Shown: positions 25,910 through 33,979 of the stretch, piece after piece
Position numbering within the stretch: the first letter of the stretch is position 1
How the letters are laid out: each line of letters opens with the position of its first letter
Assembly: GCF_001420995.1 (NCBI RefSeq)
Contig: NZ_CP012185.1
Location: 786,062 to 850,061, forward strand
Source: Pseudonocardia sp. EC080619-01
GTDB lineage: Bacteria > Actinomycetota > Actinomycetes > Mycobacteriales > Pseudonocardiaceae
Length of the DNA: 64,000 nt
Reading direction: 5' to 3'
Program-made: the position numbers and the translations under genes
The notes under the pieces: generated by a model
The model's input: the letters and a program-made list of their open reading frames with translations, nothing else
The model's database searches: none
Told to the model about the DNA's origin: nothing

Positions 25910-26721
25910 CAGATCAACCGACCCGCGTCGACCGGGATGAGGGCTCCGGTGACGAACCGGGCCTCATCCGACACCAACCAGGCCACGGCGTCGGCGATGA
26001 TCGACGGCGGTCGCTCGGTGCTCCCGCCGAGTACCTGCCGGGAACCCTGACCGAACACGTAAGGCCAGTACTCGAGAGACTTCTCGAAGTTGCCGCCCTC
26101 GCGGATCGGAGTGTCGACCGAGCCCGGATTCACCGTGTTCACCCGGATCTCGTGTGGTCCGAGCTCGTGGGCGAGGACCTTCATCAGCATCTGCATGCCA
26201 CTCTTCGCCGCGCAGTACGCGACCGCCCCCGGCTGCGGGACCACGGCGTTGACCGACGACGTGAAGACGACCGACCCGCCGCGACCACCCGCGATGATCT
26301 TCGGCACGAAGGCCTTCTGGACCTTCCACGCACCGGTGAGCAGCACGTCGATACTCTCCTGCCAGGACTCCTCCGGGAGCTCCCAACTGTTGCGGTCGAC
26401 CGTCCAGATCCCGTGGTTGACCACCAGGATGTCGACCCGCCCGAAGTCAGCGGCCGCCGCGTCCGCCAGGGCCGTCAGGCCGGTCAGATCACGGGCGTCG
26501 AGCTTCTCGACCCGACAACGTCGGTCCAATGCCTCGACCTGCGCGGCGGTCTCCTCGAGCTCACCCAACGTGGCGGCCGGCGCTCGCGTGTAGGCGAACG
26601 CATCGCAGACGTCGAACGCCACGATGTCTGCCCCCTCCTGCGCCAAGCGCACCGCGTGCGCACGTCCCTGGCCACGAGCGGCACCCGAGACCACAGCGAC
26701 CTTGCCGTCCAGACGTCCCAT
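25906..26721 (-). CDS. Mycofactocin-coupled SDR family oxidoreductase
   Basis: 271-residue short-chain dehydrogenase of the mycofactocin-associated subfamily. The Rossmann motif is SGAARGQG (12-19) and the catalytic residues are S155/S156, Y169 and K173. The diagnostic insertion after beta-2, DVCDAFAYTRAPAATLGELEE (about 39-57), is typical of enzymes with non-exchangeable NAD that pass electrons to the peptide-derived redox carrier mycofactocin. It likely oxidises an alcohol intermediate. The ATG at 26721 follows GAGGAGG. Overlaps the LLM gene by 4 bases. No mycofactocin biosynthesis genes are in the window. Confidence 0.9.
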   Translation of the reverse strand: MGRLDGKVAVVSGAARGQGRAHAVRLAQEGADIVAFDVCDAFAYTRAPAATLGELEETAAQVEALDRRCRVEKLDARDLTGLTALADAAAADFGRVDILVVNHGIWTVDRNSWELPEESWQESIDVLLTGAWKVQKAFVPKIIAGGRGGSVVFTSSVNAVVPQPGAVAYCAAKSGMQMLMKVLAHELGPHEIRVNTVNPGSVDTPIREGGNFEKSLEYWPYVFGQGSRQVLGGSTERPPSIIADAVAWLVSDEARFVTGALIPVDAGRLIW

Positions 26722-26828
26722 CAGGTCCTCCTCCTCTGTGGGCCACACCCACGAAGCGATGCCCGCTCGGGCTCGGTCGAGCCCCTGCACGTCCCAGCAC
26801 CGCATGTCGGGCGCCGGCACGCGCGGGG

Positions 26829-27578
26829 TCAGCGCGCGGTGTGCCCGCCGTCGACGGCGTAATACGCGCCGGTGACGAATGCCGACGCGGGCGAGGCCAG
26901 GAAGGCCACGACCTCGGCGACCTCCGCCGCAGTGGCCAGCCGACCCATCGGCTGACGATTGCGTAAGGCCGTCATCGCCTCGTCGTCCCGCTCAGCGATC
27001 AGGGGCGTATCGACCCAGCCCGGCCCCACCGCATTGACCCGGATCCCAGCAGAGGCGTAGTCGAGCGCGGCCGCGCGGGTCAGCCCGACGACACCGTGCT
27101 TGGCCGCCACGTAGGCACCGGATCCCGCATTACCCACGACGCCGAGGACCGAGGCGACATTCACGATGGAGCCGCCGCCCCGGACCACCATCGACGCGAT
27201 CTCGGCCTGCATGCTGTGGAAAACACCGTCGAGATTGACCGACAGGACGTGCCGCCAGGTCGCGACGTCGATCTCTCCGACCGGGCGGGGGCCGCCCGCT
27301 CCGACGCCGGCGTTGTTCACCGCGACATCGATCCCGCCATGGTCCCGAACCACCGAGTCGACGACCTCGTGGAGCCGATCGGGGTCGGTCACGGTACCCA
27401 CCACCGGCACCCCGCCAATCGCAGCGGCCACCCTCTCAGCGGGTCCGGCGTCTCGATCCAGCACGACGACCGTCGCCCCACGCTCGGCGAGCAACGTCGC
27501 CACCGCCGCGCCGATACCCGATCCGGCGCCGGTCACCATGGCGACACGCCCCTCGAACGTACCGGTCACGCCAACCAT
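26829..27578 (-). CDS. SDR family NAD(P)-dependent oxidoreductase
   Basis: 249-residue classical SDR: TGAGSGIG (16-23), NNAG (88-91), S143, Y156 and K160 catalytic residues and the C-terminal FVTGAYYAVDGGHTA typical of FabG-like enzymes. It probably oxidises or reduces a hydroxyl/keto group in the catabolic route. It is the first gene of a minus-strand unit with the mycofactocin SDR (108-base gap) and LLM gene. An upstream 233-base region is shared with a divergent SDR. Confidence 0.92.
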   Translation of the reverse strand: MVGVTGTFEGRVAMVTGAGSGIGAAVATLLAERGATVVVLDRDAGPAERVAAAIGGVPVVGTVTDPDRLHEVVDSVVRDHGGIDVAVNNAGVGAGGPRPVGEIDVATWRHVLSVNLDGVFHSMQAEIASMVVRGGGSIVNVASVLGVVGNAGSGAYVAAKHGVVGLTRAAALDYASAGIRVNAVGPGWVDTPLIAERDDEAMTALRNRQPMGRLATAAEVAEVVAFLASPASAFVTGAYYAVDGGHTAR

Positions 27579-27779
27579 CCCAAGACGTATCCACTATTGG
27601 AGCCGATCATCTCCGCAACGTAGGTAGCCATCTCCGCACTGTCAATGCAGGGCCCGCACCGACGCTCCTGGCCGCCCCGTGCGCGACATCGCCTGCGCCA
27701 TAGCCTTCCGACCGGGCGGTCGACTAGGCTGTCCAGCAACGCCTCCTTGAACATTTCCTGTTGGAGGTCGCAACACTGG

Positions 27780-27795
27780 CCGACCGTTCGGTCGG
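27780..27795. promoter_or_regulatory. Putative TetR-type operator CCGACCG-TT-CGGTCGG
   Basis: 7-base perfect arms around TT, 17 bases before the SDR start at 27813, just upstream of its GGAGG ribosome-binding site. The sequence class (ACCGTTCGGT core) is typical of TetR-family operators and differs from the CTAAT motif used elsewhere in the island. Confidence 0.5.
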
Positions 27796-27812
27796 AGTAC
27801 GGAGGACACGTC

Positions 27813-28622
27813 ATGGCGGACTTCGCCGAGAAGGTGGTCATCGTGACCGGCGGCGCCAACGGGATGGGCGAAGCCACCGCGCACCGCTTCGCCCAGGCGG
27901 GCGCCAACGTGGTGATCGCCGACTACGACACCGAGCGCGGACCGCTCGTGGAGACCGCGATCAAGGAGGCAGGCGGCACGGCCTGGGCGATCACCACCGA
28001 CATCCGTGAAGAGACGCAGGTCGGGTCCATGGTGAACCACGTACTCGACCGGTGGGGCCGGATCGACGTCGTGGACAACAACGCCGCCTCCCTCGAGCTG
28101 GCGGGACAGGACCCGGCAGTCGGAGATCTCGGCCAGGAACTCCTGCTCGACACCTTCCGCGGGAACCTGTTCGCGATGGTCTCGGTGACCCGGGCCGTCC
28201 TGCCGACGATGCTCGCCCAGGGCAAGGGCACGATCGTCAACATCGCGTCGGTGTCGGGCATGCGCGGCGAGCTCAACCTGAGTGCCTACGGCATGTCCAA
28301 GGCCGCGGTCATCCAGTTCACCCGGGCAGTCGCCACCCAATACAGCAGGCACGGCATCCGGTGCAACGCGATCGCCCCGTCCTACGTGCGTACCCGCAAC
28401 AACCGCGAATACGGGCCCACCGACCTGGACCGCATCTACAGCCGTGCCTCCGCCGAGCCCGCCAACCCCGCTCCCGACGACATCGCCTCGGTCGCGTTGT
28501 TCCTCGCCTCCGACGAGGCGCGCATGATCACCGGGCACGTCGTCCCGGTCGATGCCGGCCTCATCGCTACCTCACCGATCGTCCCGGACTACCGCGACTG
28601 GATCGCCTCGCAGGCGAGCTGA
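27813..28622 (+). CDS. SDR family oxidoreductase
   Basis: 269-residue SDR with TGGANGMG (12-19), NNAA (89-92), S146, Y159 and K163, and the C-terminal MITGHVVPVDAG. It resembles 3-alpha/7-alpha-hydroxysteroid-dehydrogenase-like and FabG-like enzymes; the substrate is unknown. ATG with GGAGG eight bases upstream. It is monocistronic, divergent from the other SDR and preceded by a TetR-type palindrome, so probably inducible on its own. A GC-rich hairpin follows. Confidence 0.92.
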   Translation: MADFAEKVVIVTGGANGMGEATAHRFAQAGANVVIADYDTERGPLVETAIKEAGGTAWAITTDIREETQVGSMVNHVLDRWGRIDVVDNNAASLELAGQDPAVGDLGQELLLDTFRGNLFAMVSVTRAVLPTMLAQGKGTIVNIASVSGMRGELNLSAYGMSKAAVIQFTRAVATQYSRHGIRCNAIAPSYVRTRNNREYGPTDLDRIYSRASAEPANPAPDDIASVALFLASDEARMITGHVVPVDAGLIATSPIVPDYRDWIASQAS

Positions 28623-28698
28623 GACCCGGGGCCAACGTCGGCCGTTCCCGGCCTTGTCGGCGACGAGAACGGCTCGGATCCCGGCGTACCTGAAAGGA

Positions 28699-28735
28699 AG
28701 GGCCGCGCCCGCGCCCGGGCCCGGGCCCGGGCCCT
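28699..28735. terminator. GC-rich hairpin / GGGCCC repeat between convergent genes
   Basis: Starts AGGGCC and ends GGGCCCT, with three tandem GGGCCC units inside, followed by CTTTGG. It can fold into a very stable hairpin and lies between the plus-strand SDR and the minus-strand LLM gene, as expected for a bidirectional terminator. Confidence 0.55.
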
Positions 28736-28860
28736 CTTTGGTCACGACATCCAGCCGCCATTCATCCTCGACACACCGCGCTCGCCGGGCGACCCGCCCT
28801 GGGATCGCCGAGGTTCCTTCGCGAGACACGTGGACTCGGGCCCGACCAGGTGGCCACCGA

Positions 28861-29964
28861 TCAGGTGCCGACGCCCACGCGCACCCCGATGTCGCGGTGC
28901 GGGTCCACAGCCAGCAGCTTGGGCAGCACTCGATCCACATAGGTGTCGAGGGAGCGCTGGGCTACCTCGTGCGGCATGCCGCCGAAGCAGAAGAGGTTGA
29001 TCACGCCGCCGGCGTCGAGCTCGCGAACCCGCTCGACGGTCTGCTCCACGAGTTCCTCGGGCGTGCCGCCCATCTGCAGGTCGGCGAGGAACCGGTTGAA
29101 CTGGGGCAGTCCGTGCTTCTCGATGTTGCGCCGCAGGCCCGCGTAGTACTCGTAGCCGTTGATGTGCTCGAGCCGCGGGTTCGTGAACTCGTAGTGGTCG
29201 ATGGTGGAGCGGGCGTACCCCACGGAGTACTCCTCGTGCAGCTCACGAGCACGCCCGGGGTCGGCGTCGATCGTCGTGTAGTTCACCAACACCGGCTGCG
29301 GTGGCTCGACGCCGTTGATCTCCTGGTAGAGCTCGCGGTACTCCGCGGTCTCACGGACGGTGACCTCCCAGGGCTTCTGGGCGATGAGCATCAGGCCGTA
29401 CCCCAGCGTCGCCATGATCTTCGCCGATTCCGGTGAGACCGCGGACGCGTAGGTCCGGCCGCGGAAACTCGTCAGCGCAGGTGGGTGCAGCTCGGCCCGA
29501 GGCTGCTTGTACAGCTCGCCGTCGAACTCGATGGCGCCGCTCTCCAGCGAATCCGAGATCGCCGTCGCGTACTCGACGAACCGCTGACGCGACTCGCCCA
29601 TGTCCAGCCGGAAGTTGTCGAACTCGATCGATCCGAGCCCGCGGCCGAGCCCCATCACGACCCGGCCACCGGACACGGAGTCCAGCCAGGCGATCTCCTC
29701 GGCCACCCGCACCGGGTCGTGCCAGGGGAGCACCATCACCATGGTGCCGAGACGCACGTGCGTCGTGCGCCCCGCCATGTAGGTCAGGAACTGCGCCGGG
29801 TTCGGCATCATGTGGTAGTTGGTGAAGTGGTGCTCCGCCGTCCAGACCGAGCCGAAACCGCGCGGTTCCGCCTGGTCGGCCAGCTCCAGACCACGGGCGA
29901 CCACGTCGTGGTCGCTGCGGCCCGGCTCGAGGTTCTGGAAGAAGACACCCATTCCGACGTGCAC
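28861..29964 (-). CDS. LLM class flavin-dependent oxidoreductase
   Basis: 367 residues, luciferase-like TIM barrel. MHVGMGVFFQNLEPGRSDHDVV opens the first strand; FGSVWTAEHHFTNYHMMPNP carries the typical (E)HH motif after strand 2; RLGTMVMVLPWHDPVRVAEEIAWLD and GLGRGLG follow, all bacterial-luciferase alpha-like. Members are FMN-dependent monooxygenases. The gene lies 21 bases after an acyl-CoA synthetase and is the last gene of the operon that the IS110 element interrupts. Confidence 0.9.
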   Translation of the reverse strand: MHVGMGVFFQNLEPGRSDHDVVARGLELADQAEPRGFGSVWTAEHHFTNYHMMPNPAQFLTYMAGRTTHVRLGTMVMVLPWHDPVRVAEEIAWLDSVSGGRVVMGLGRGLGSIEFDNFRLDMGESRQRFVEYATAISDSLESGAIEFDGELYKQPRAELHPPALTSFRGRTYASAVSPESAKIMATLGYGLMLIAQKPWEVTVRETAEYRELYQEINGVEPPQPVLVNYTTIDADPGRARELHEEYSVGYARSTIDHYEFTNPRLEHINGYEYYAGLRRNIEKHGLPQFNRFLADLQMGGTPEELVEQTVERVRELDAGGVINLFCFGGMPHEVAQRSLDTYVDRVLPKLLAVDPHRDIGVRVGVGT

Positions 29965-29985
29965 GGGTAGCTACACCCCTCTCGT

Positions 29986-31608
29986 TCAGTGGGTCAGCTC
30001 GACGCCGACCCGCTCGCGGTCCCAGAGCTCGTCGCGATGCGCGACGGCCCAGTCCTTCAGCTTGTACTTCTCGACCCGCGTGTTCGGCGTCTTCGGCAGC
30101 TCGTCGACGTACTCGACGAACCGCGGCACCATGAAGAACGCCATTCCCCGGTCGCAGTAGCGCACCAGTTCCACGGGGTCTCGCGGCGCTCCGGCTGCCG
30201 GGACAACGAAGATCATCACGTCGTCCTCCCCCAGCTCCGAGGGCACCGGTATCGCCGCGACCTCCTGCACCCCGGGATGGCGAACCAGGATGCCCTCCAT
30301 CTCGTGGGCAGAGATGTTCTCCCCGCGCCTGCGGATCACGTCCTTGATCCGGTCGATGAAGTGCAGGTAACCGTCTTCATCGAGGTAGCCGCGGTCACCA
30401 CTGTGGAACCAGCCGCCGCGCAGCGCACGCTCGGTGGCCTCGGGCATGTCGTGATACCTGGTCAGCATGGCCCCCGGGTCGTCAGCAGCGACGAGGATCT
30501 CCCCCGGGATACCCACGGGCTGGTCCACGTCGTGCTCGTCGACCACCCGCACCCGCGCGCCGGGCGCGGGGCGCCCGGCCGAGCCGGCCTTCTCGATCGG
30601 CGAGTCCGCGTCCATGATCGTGACCAGGAACGTCTCGGTGGCCGCGAACGCCGACACGACCTGGATGCCGTAGCGCTCCCGGAACTCCCGGACCAACGTG
30701 GCCGGGGCCGGAGCGATCAGTGCCAGGCGGACCCGGTGATCCCGGTCAGCTGCGCCCGCCTCGAGCTTGAGCACGACGTTCGCCATCGTCCCGATGAAGT
30801 TGAACTCGGTGGCCCCGCTGGACCGGATCTCCGACCAGAAAGTGCGGGCTGAGAACCGTGCGGCCAACGCGACGGCAGCGTCCGCGGCCAGCGCGGCGTA
30901 GCAGGTGTACCAGAGCGCGTTGGCGTGGAAGAGCGGCAGACATGTGTACAGGACATCGTCGGAGCGGTACCCGTACGCCGTCGCCACCTGCTTCCCGACA
31001 CCGATCGGCTGGCTGTGGGGCGAGACCACGCCTTTCGACGGTCCGGTCGTGCCCGAAGTGAACATGATGTAGGCGGGGTCGCTCGCTGCGACAGCGACGT
31101 CCGGCACGCCGGCGCCTGCCGCGAGGAGATCGTCGAGGCTGCGGACGGGCCGCTTCAGTGAGGCCAGGGCGGCAACGGTGTCACCCCCTGGCTCTACGAC
31201 GACCAGCCGTTCCAGCGAGTCCGGGACGGCCGGCAGCCCGCCGATCCGCCCCGCGAAGCTCGCGCCGAGCACCAGCGCAGAGCTGCCGGACTGGGTCAGG
31301 TAGTAGGCAAGCAACTCGCCTTTGGCGGCGGTGTTGATCGTCACGACCACCGCGCCGATCCTGCCGAGGCCGAAGCACGCCCAGAGGAACTCGGGACTGT
31401 TGTCCAGCATCAGGGCCACGCGATCGCCGTGGCGCACCCCGTCCGCCGCGAACGCCGCGGCATAACGGTCCGCAAGGCCATCGACGTCGGCGTAGGAGTA
31501 GGCGACTCCGTCGAAGGTGAGATAGGTGCGGTCGCCGTTGCGCGCCGCGGCCACGCGGAGCAACGCACCGATCGTCGCCGGTGCGGTGGTCACGTTCTCG
31601 TCGACCAT
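29986..31608 (-). CDS. Acyl-CoA synthetase (AMP-binding)
   Basis: 540-residue ANL-superfamily ligase. The P-loop YIMFTSGTTGPSKG is at about 180-193, the A5-type motif AFAATET around 350, the A7/A8 region GGWFHSGDRGYLDEDGYLHFIDR then KDVIRRRGENIS, and the catalytic lysine region TPNTRVEKYKLKDW near the end. It activates a carboxylate to acyl-AMP and then acyl-CoA. The pattern resembles crotonobetaine/carnitine-CoA-ligase-like enzymes. Its ATG overlaps the SMP-30 stop (TGATG). Possible substrates: branched or cyclic acids from the local pathway. Confidence 0.92.
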   Translation of the reverse strand: MVDENVTTAPATIGALLRVAAARNGDRTYLTFDGVAYSYADVDGLADRYAAAFAADGVRHGDRVALMLDNSPEFLWACFGLGRIGAVVVTINTAAKGELLAYYLTQSGSSALVLGASFAGRIGGLPAVPDSLERLVVVEPGGDTVAALASLKRPVRSLDDLLAAGAGVPDVAVAASDPAYIMFTSGTTGPSKGVVSPHSQPIGVGKQVATAYGYRSDDVLYTCLPLFHANALWYTCYAALAADAAVALAARFSARTFWSEIRSSGATEFNFIGTMANVVLKLEAGAADRDHRVRLALIAPAPATLVREFRERYGIQVVSAFAATETFLVTIMDADSPIEKAGSAGRPAPGARVRVVDEHDVDQPVGIPGEILVAADDPGAMLTRYHDMPEATERALRGGWFHSGDRGYLDEDGYLHFIDRIKDVIRRRGENISAHEMEGILVRHPGVQEVAAIPVPSELGEDDVMIFVVPAAGAPRDPVELVRYCDRGMAFFMVPRFVEYVDELPKTPNTRVEKYKLKDWAVAHRDELWDRERVGVELTH

Positions 31609-32531
31609 CAGTCCCGCCCCGCGCCGAACAGAGGAAGCGGCCGAGCGTCGACCTCCAGCGTCGCCAGTCGCCTCCCGGTGCCGTGTGTGATCCAGAGCGT
31701 GCCTTCGGTCAGACAGACGTTGGTCGGGTCCGAGTGAACGCCCGTCTCCAGGACGTCGACGAGCTGCCGGTCCGGTCCGATGACGGCGATCGCGTCCCCG
31801 ACCGCGCCGCAGACGTAGAGCGTGCCGTCTTCGGTGAAGCACATGCCATCCGGGAGCACGGGCTCGGGTAGCTGGCAGTAGAGCTCCGGCTCGCCGACCG
31901 TGCCGTCAGCCCTCAGCGGGAACGAGACCAGACGCAGGAGCACCGTTTGGGCGACGACCAGGTGCTCTCCGTCCGGGGTGACGGCGAGGCCGTTGGGGAA
32001 ATCGGACACGTCGGCCAGCCGGACGACCTCGCCGTCCGCGGCCCGCAGGTAGAGCGCGCCGTGCCGGTAGCCGGGAGGCGAGGATCGGAAGTCTGTCTCC
32101 TCGGTGAAGAAGACCTCCCAGTTGCCCGAGTCAGTGAAGTAGAGCGAGCCGCCCGGGCCGAAGCACAGGTCGTTGGGTCGGTGCGGGTGCGCGCCCGGCA
32201 GACCAGCCACGAAGTCCGAGACCTCCCCGTCCAGCCCGACCCGTTGGATGCAGCCGTCGAGGGCGTCGTCGGCGGTCCAGAGGTCGTGGTTACGGTCCGG
32301 GCCGATACCGCCGTTGTTGGCGACATAGAGCGCACCGTCCGGGCCGCGGGCCATGCCGTTGGGTGCGCCGGGGACCTTGGCGATCGGCCGGCGGGTACGG
32401 CCCTCCGCCACCGAGATGCGCTGGCCGCCGACCTCGGTGAACGCGACCCGGCCGTCCGGCAAGGCGACAGGCCCCTCGCCGAAATCGATGTCGTCGGCCA
32501 CGGTCACGAGTCGGGAGCTGATGTCGGTCAT
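31608..32531 (-). CDS. SMP-30/gluconolactonase/LRE family protein
   Basis: 307-residue six-bladed beta-propeller. FGEGPVALPDGRVAFTEV is the first blade with the metal-binding Glu; GAPNGMARGPDGALYVANNG, RPNDLCFGPGGSLYFTDSGNW and FPNGLAVTPDGEHLVVAQT carry the conserved Asn and Asp of the calcium/zinc site. Family members hydrolyse lactones. A lactone would form if a ketone intermediate undergoes Baeyer-Villiger oxidation, which fits the nearby flavin monooxygenase (inference). The IS110 element sits directly against its ATG, so its native leader has been replaced by insertion-sequence DNA. Confidence 0.88.
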   Translation of the reverse strand: MTDISSRLVTVADDIDFGEGPVALPDGRVAFTEVGGQRISVAEGRTRRPIAKVPGAPNGMARGPDGALYVANNGGIGPDRNHDLWTADDALDGCIQRVGLDGEVSDFVAGLPGAHPHRPNDLCFGPGGSLYFTDSGNWEVFFTEETDFRSSPPGYRHGALYLRAADGEVVRLADVSDFPNGLAVTPDGEHLVVAQTVLLRLVSFPLRADGTVGEPELYCQLPEPVLPDGMCFTEDGTLYVCGAVGDAIAVIGPDRQLVDVLETGVHSDPTNVCLTEGTLWITHGTGRRLATLEVDARPLPLFGAGRD

Positions 32532-32539
32532 GGGTTGTC

Positions 32540-32745
32540 CCTAAGGTCGTAGGTGTTCGGGGTTGGTGCCCCGGATGCCCGGGACGACGGGGTGTGGCTG
32601 ATGAGGTGTTGTCGCTTCGGTGGCTCGGAAGGAATGGCCGCCCCGTCGTGCTGGACAGGCCTGGCCACTGATTCGGATCTGTGCGGACCGTCGCTGATTA
32701 GGGACCTGATGGCGGGTTGTCCACGGGCGTGACCTGCAACGACAG
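32540..32745 (+). ncRNA. Candidate IS110 bridge RNA region
   Basis: The non-coding left end of IS110 elements encodes a structured bridge RNA that pairs with donor and target DNA. Here ACGACGGGG (32584-32592) and CCCCGTCGT (32641-32649) form a perfect 9-base stem enclosing 48 bases. Downstream, ATTCGGAT (32671-32678) is identical to the first bases of the right target flank (33987-33994), as a target guide might be. Function is inferred from the family and these two observations. Confidence 0.5.
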
Positions 32746-32755
32746 GAGCCTGCGC

Positions 32756-33979
32756 GTGGCGCAACGGCCAGTGATCTGGATCGGGATCGACGTCGGGAAG
32801 AGGACGCACCATGCGTGCGCGATCGATACCGACGGCAAGGTGGTGTTCTCCCGCAAGGTCAGCAACGACCAGGCCGCGATCGAGGCGTTGCTGGCCCGCG
32901 CTGCGGAAGCGGCCCAGGACGTGCGGTGGGCCATCGACCTGACCTGCAGCTATGCGGCGCTGCTGCAGGTGGTCCTCACCGCGGCCGACCAGCAGGTGGT
33001 CTATGTCCCCGGTCGGGTCGTCGACCGGATGAGCGGCGTGTTCCGGGGCGAGGCCAAGACCGACGCCCGTGACGCGAAGGTCATCGCCGAGACCGCCCGC
33101 ATGCGCGGCGCCGACCTCACCACGGTCACCGCCACTGATGAGACCACTGCCGAACTGGCCCGGCTCGTGGCCCATCGCGAGGACCTGATGGCCGACTGGG
33201 TGCGCGGGGTCAACCGGCTGCGTGACCTGCTCGGGTCGATCTTTCCCGGTCTCGAGGCGGCATTCGACTATTCCACCCGCAGCGCTCTGGTGCTGGTCAC
33301 CGGGTTCCAGACACCCCAGGCCCTCCGGGACGCCGGCGAGGCAGGGGTGATCGAGTACCTGCGTGCCCATCGGGCGTGGGCACCGGGTATTGCTGCGATG
33401 GCCGCCACCGCGGTCGAGGTCGCCCACGCCCAGACCGTGGCACTGCCCAGCGAGACGCGGACCGCGATCCTTGTTGCCGGCCTGGCCCGACGACTGCTGG
33501 AACTCGACCGGGAGATCAAGGACACCGACAAGCTGATCACCACCGTGTTCCGCTCCCACCCGGACGCGGCGATCATCGAGTCGCTGCCCGGTCTCGGACC
33601 CATCCTGGGCGCGGAGTTCCTCACCGCCACCCACGGCGGTGTCGGCCCTGAACTGGGCGGATTCACCTCTCCAGGGCGGCTGGCCTCCTACGCCGGACTC
33701 GTCCCGGTGCCCCAGGACTCCGGCCGGATCAGCGGGAACCTGCGTCGCCCACGACGCTACAACCGCCGCCTGCGGCGAGTGTTCTACATGGCCGCACTGT
33801 CCAGCCTCAAGGTCAATGGCCCGTCCCGGGCCTTCTACCAGCGCAAACGCAGCGAAAGAATGCTTCATACCCAGGCTCTGCTCGCCTTGGCCAGACGCCT
33901 GGTCGACGTCCTGTGGGCCCTGCTGCGTGACCGGAGGATGTTCACCATCACCGCACCACAACCCGCTATCGCGGCTTGA
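32756..33979 (+). CDS. IS110-family transposase (DEDD)
   Basis: 407 residues from the GTG at 32756, which has AGGAG eight bases upstream; an upstream in-frame start at 32717 would add 13 residues. The RuvC-like N-terminal domain shows D12 (IGIDVGK), D61 (WAIDLT) and the paired D103/D106 (KTDARDA). The C-terminal Tnp domain has SLPGLGPILGAEF, then SPGRLASYAGLVPVPQDSG and the serine-nucleophile region. It appears intact and could be active with its bridge RNA. Confidence 0.93.
   Translation: MAQRPVIWIGIDVGKRTHHACAIDTDGKVVFSRKVSNDQAAIEALLARAAEAAQDVRWAIDLTCSYAALLQVVLTAADQQVVYVPGRVVDRMSGVFRGEAKTDARDAKVIAETARMRGADLTTVTATDETTAELARLVAHREDLMADWVRGVNRLRDLLGSIFPGLEAAFDYSTRSALVLVTGFQTPQALRDAGEAGVIEYLRAHRAWAPGIAAMAATAVEVAHAQTVALPSETRTAILVAGLARRLLELDREIKDTDKLITTVFRSHPDAAIIESLPGLGPILGAEFLTATHGGVGPELGGFTSPGRLASYAGLVPVPQDSGRISGNLRRPRRYNRRLRRVFYMAALSSLKVNGPSRAFYQRKRSERMLHTQALLALARRLVDVLWALLRDRRMFTITAPQPAIAA

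Noticed and set aside
29986..31842. 618-residue acyl-CoA synthetase start
   Set aside because: The extra 78 residues lie inside the SMP-30 gene; the ATG at 31608 overlaps the SMP-30 stop as TGATG and matches family length.
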